In this document: piece after piece, positions 62,975-64,000 of the stretch
How positions within the stretch are numbered: the first letter of the stretch is position 1
How the letters are laid out: the number at the start of each line of letters is the position of its first letter
Source: Zarea fungicola
Lineage: Eukaryota > Ascomycota > Sordariomycetes > Hypocreales > Cordycipitaceae
Length of the DNA stretch: 64,000 bases
Assembly: GCA_900169235.1 (NCBI GenBank)
Contig: FWCC01000399.1
Coordinates: 1 to 64,000, forward strand
Direction: 5' to 3'
Program-made: the position numbers and the translations under genes
The notes under the pieces: generated by a model
Told to the model about the DNA's origin: nothing
The model's input: the letters and a program-made list of their open reading frames with translations, nothing else
Databases searched by the model: none

Positions 62975-64000
62975 TCAGAGGCTTCCTTGCTTCCTTAGAA
63001 CCTCTTCAAACTCCTCCCGAAAGGCCTTCTGCCAGTCCTGCTCCGTCTTCACTGGTTTCCAGCCCAACTCCAGTCCTATCTCCGCCTTAGTGCGGGCGTT
63101 GCTGGCTGAACCCAACTCACACATCAGTTCAGAAACCCCCATTGCAACAGCGATAGGACCCAACCTTTCATCTTCTTCGATCCAACTCTTGGCGGCTTCT
63201 GACAGGCTCACACTTTTCGTATTAGAATTCTTCAGCTTGCCTAGCTCAAAACCAGCTTGCGCAATGCCTTCTGCAACGGCCTTCCACGTAAAGAATCCAG
63301 TGCCACTAAAGATAATGCCCTTCTCGCCAACTGGGGCTTTCTTCGCGCCTTGCAGCCGGTCTCTCAATATGACCTCGTAGAGGGAGGCAAGATCAGAGAT
63401 GTGCACCATGTCCCACGCTCCCTTGCCATCCCCTACATACTCTGCAATTCCACTCTTCAGAGCTCCCCGGACCTGTGGGGGGTACTGAATCGTCAAACGG
63501 TTGAACTGTCCAGAGCCTAGGCCATATACCGTAGGGCTCATAATGATTGTCGTAGGTACATTCTCCCTCTTACCCGTCTCCACAACAATAATGTCAGTAG
63601 CACGCTGTGGGTACTGCTCAATTGCCTGGCGCTCCTTCAAGTAGTTGTAGATGTCTTGATCTTTGTCACTGAAAACCCGATTCTCGATGAAGGTTTTGGT
63701 AATCGGGTGATCGGCGAGGTTCGAAGTTCCCGATGTGTGGATGTAGTACACATCGGCATCTGGCATCTGTCGCTTGCGCAGGCCGAGGCCCTCAATGAGA
63801 GCCTGTGCACTTCCTGCGTGAAATCCATTTGCTGCATGAATCACAATGTCATTTTCGGAGGAGGCCGCTGTGATTGCCGCGGAATCATCAAGACTCTTGA
63901 TTGTATACACTTTGAGATTGATGCTGGCAAAGTATTTGGCTCTGTCATCGTCGCGCGTGAGGACAGATATATCCAGATTCTGGACATCGGCGTATCGAGA
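62975..64000 (-). CDS. NAD(P)-binding epimerase/NmrA-like protein, 5' end outside window
   Basis: The frame is open from the stop at 62975-62977 to the window end, at least 341 codons. The visible part shows the extended/atypical SDR layout: DIVIHAANGFHAGSAQALIEGL, VYYIHTSGTSNLADHP, TTIIMSPTVYGLGSGQFNRL, then WDMVHISDLASLYEVIL and a C-terminal substrate-binding region. The classical Tyr-x-x-x-Lys is not evident, as is common in NmrA-like and fungal epimerase-like members. The N-terminal glycine-rich NAD(P) loop should lie beyond 64000. Substrate unknown; it may act on a small metabolite or as a redox sensor. Confidence 0.85.
   Translation of the reverse strand, partial: SRYADVQNLDISVLTRDDDRAKYFASINLKVYTIKSLDDSAAITAASSENDIVIHAANGFHAGSAQALIEGLGLRKRQMPDADVYYIHTSGTSNLADHPITKTFIENRVFSDKDQDIYNYLKERQAIEQYPQRATDIIVVETGKRENVPTTIIMSPTVYGLGSGQFNRLTIQYPPQVRGALKSGIAEYVGDGKGAWDMVHISDLASLYEVILRDRLQGAKKAPVGEKGIIFSGTGFFTWKAVAEGIAQAGFELGKLKNSNTKSVSLSEAAKSWIEEDERLGPIAVAMGVSELMCELGSASNARTKAEIGLELGWKPVKTEQDWQKAFREEFEEVLRKQGSL

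Overview
The window comes from the nuclear genome of a filamentous ascomycete (Pezizomycotina, probably Sordariomycetes). Spliced genes carry short introns (mostly 45-100 nt) with GTAWGT-type donors, CTAAC/CTGAC branch sites and YAG acceptors. The gene families are typically fungal: Zn2Cys6 regulator, RTA1-like protein, NACHT-ankyrin STAND protein, DUF6594-like protein and many small cysteine-rich secreted proteins. I cannot name the species.

Layout. 0-10 kb: a possible terminal exon, a small GPI-type secreted protein, a secreted ferritin-like protein, the mRNA 3'-processing factor PFS2 convergent with the EndoG-type nuclease NUC1, and a His-rich GPI-type wall protein. 10.9-17.6 kb: a PNP-NACHT-ankyrin receptor-like gene interrupted by one in-frame TGA, then a 14-TM MFS exporter. 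19.4-23.3 kb: a PAF-acetylhydrolase-like esterase and an F-box-like Cys-rich protein, convergent. 23.3-30.6 kb: a repeat-marked stretch with a hAT transposase remnant, two pairs of diverged direct repeats, a DUF6594-like membrane protein and two small secreted proteins. 30.9-48 kb: mostly conserved genes (Zn2Cys6 factor, YPD1 phosphotransfer protein behind a 4.9-kb gene-free stretch, AKAP7-like 2H phosphoesterase, coiled-coil protein, a large protein possibly related to PD-(D/E)XK nucleases, a mercuric-reductase-like flavoprotein). 49.5-62.4 kb: a gene-poor, repeat-rich stretch with small secreted proteins, including a Kex2-type tandem-repeat peptide precursor and a KP4-like protein, plus an RTA1-like membrane protein. 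62.9 kb to the end: an NAD(P)-binding epimerase/NmrA-like enzyme cut by the window edge.

A single family of about 260-310 bp solo LTRs (TGTTG...CAACA, 5-bp target duplications) is scattered through the window, with eight copies or fragments. Four have exact 5-bp duplications (CAACT, CTAGT, CATCC, GCTAC). Two lie within 25 bp downstream of stop codons of secreted-protein genes. No internal retrotransposon region is present, so the copies are recombination products.

The strongest candidate for something undescribed is the 82-residue secreted precursor at 52278-52526. It has a signal peptide followed by four copies of a 10-residue core, PIENAQSW within it, separated by Lys-Arg sites in a 14-residue period. 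This is the architecture of fungal Kex2-processed repeat peptides, including pheromone precursors and dikaritin-type RiPP precursors. All exon structures were inferred by eye from splice signals and reading-frame continuity; none is confirmed by transcript data.
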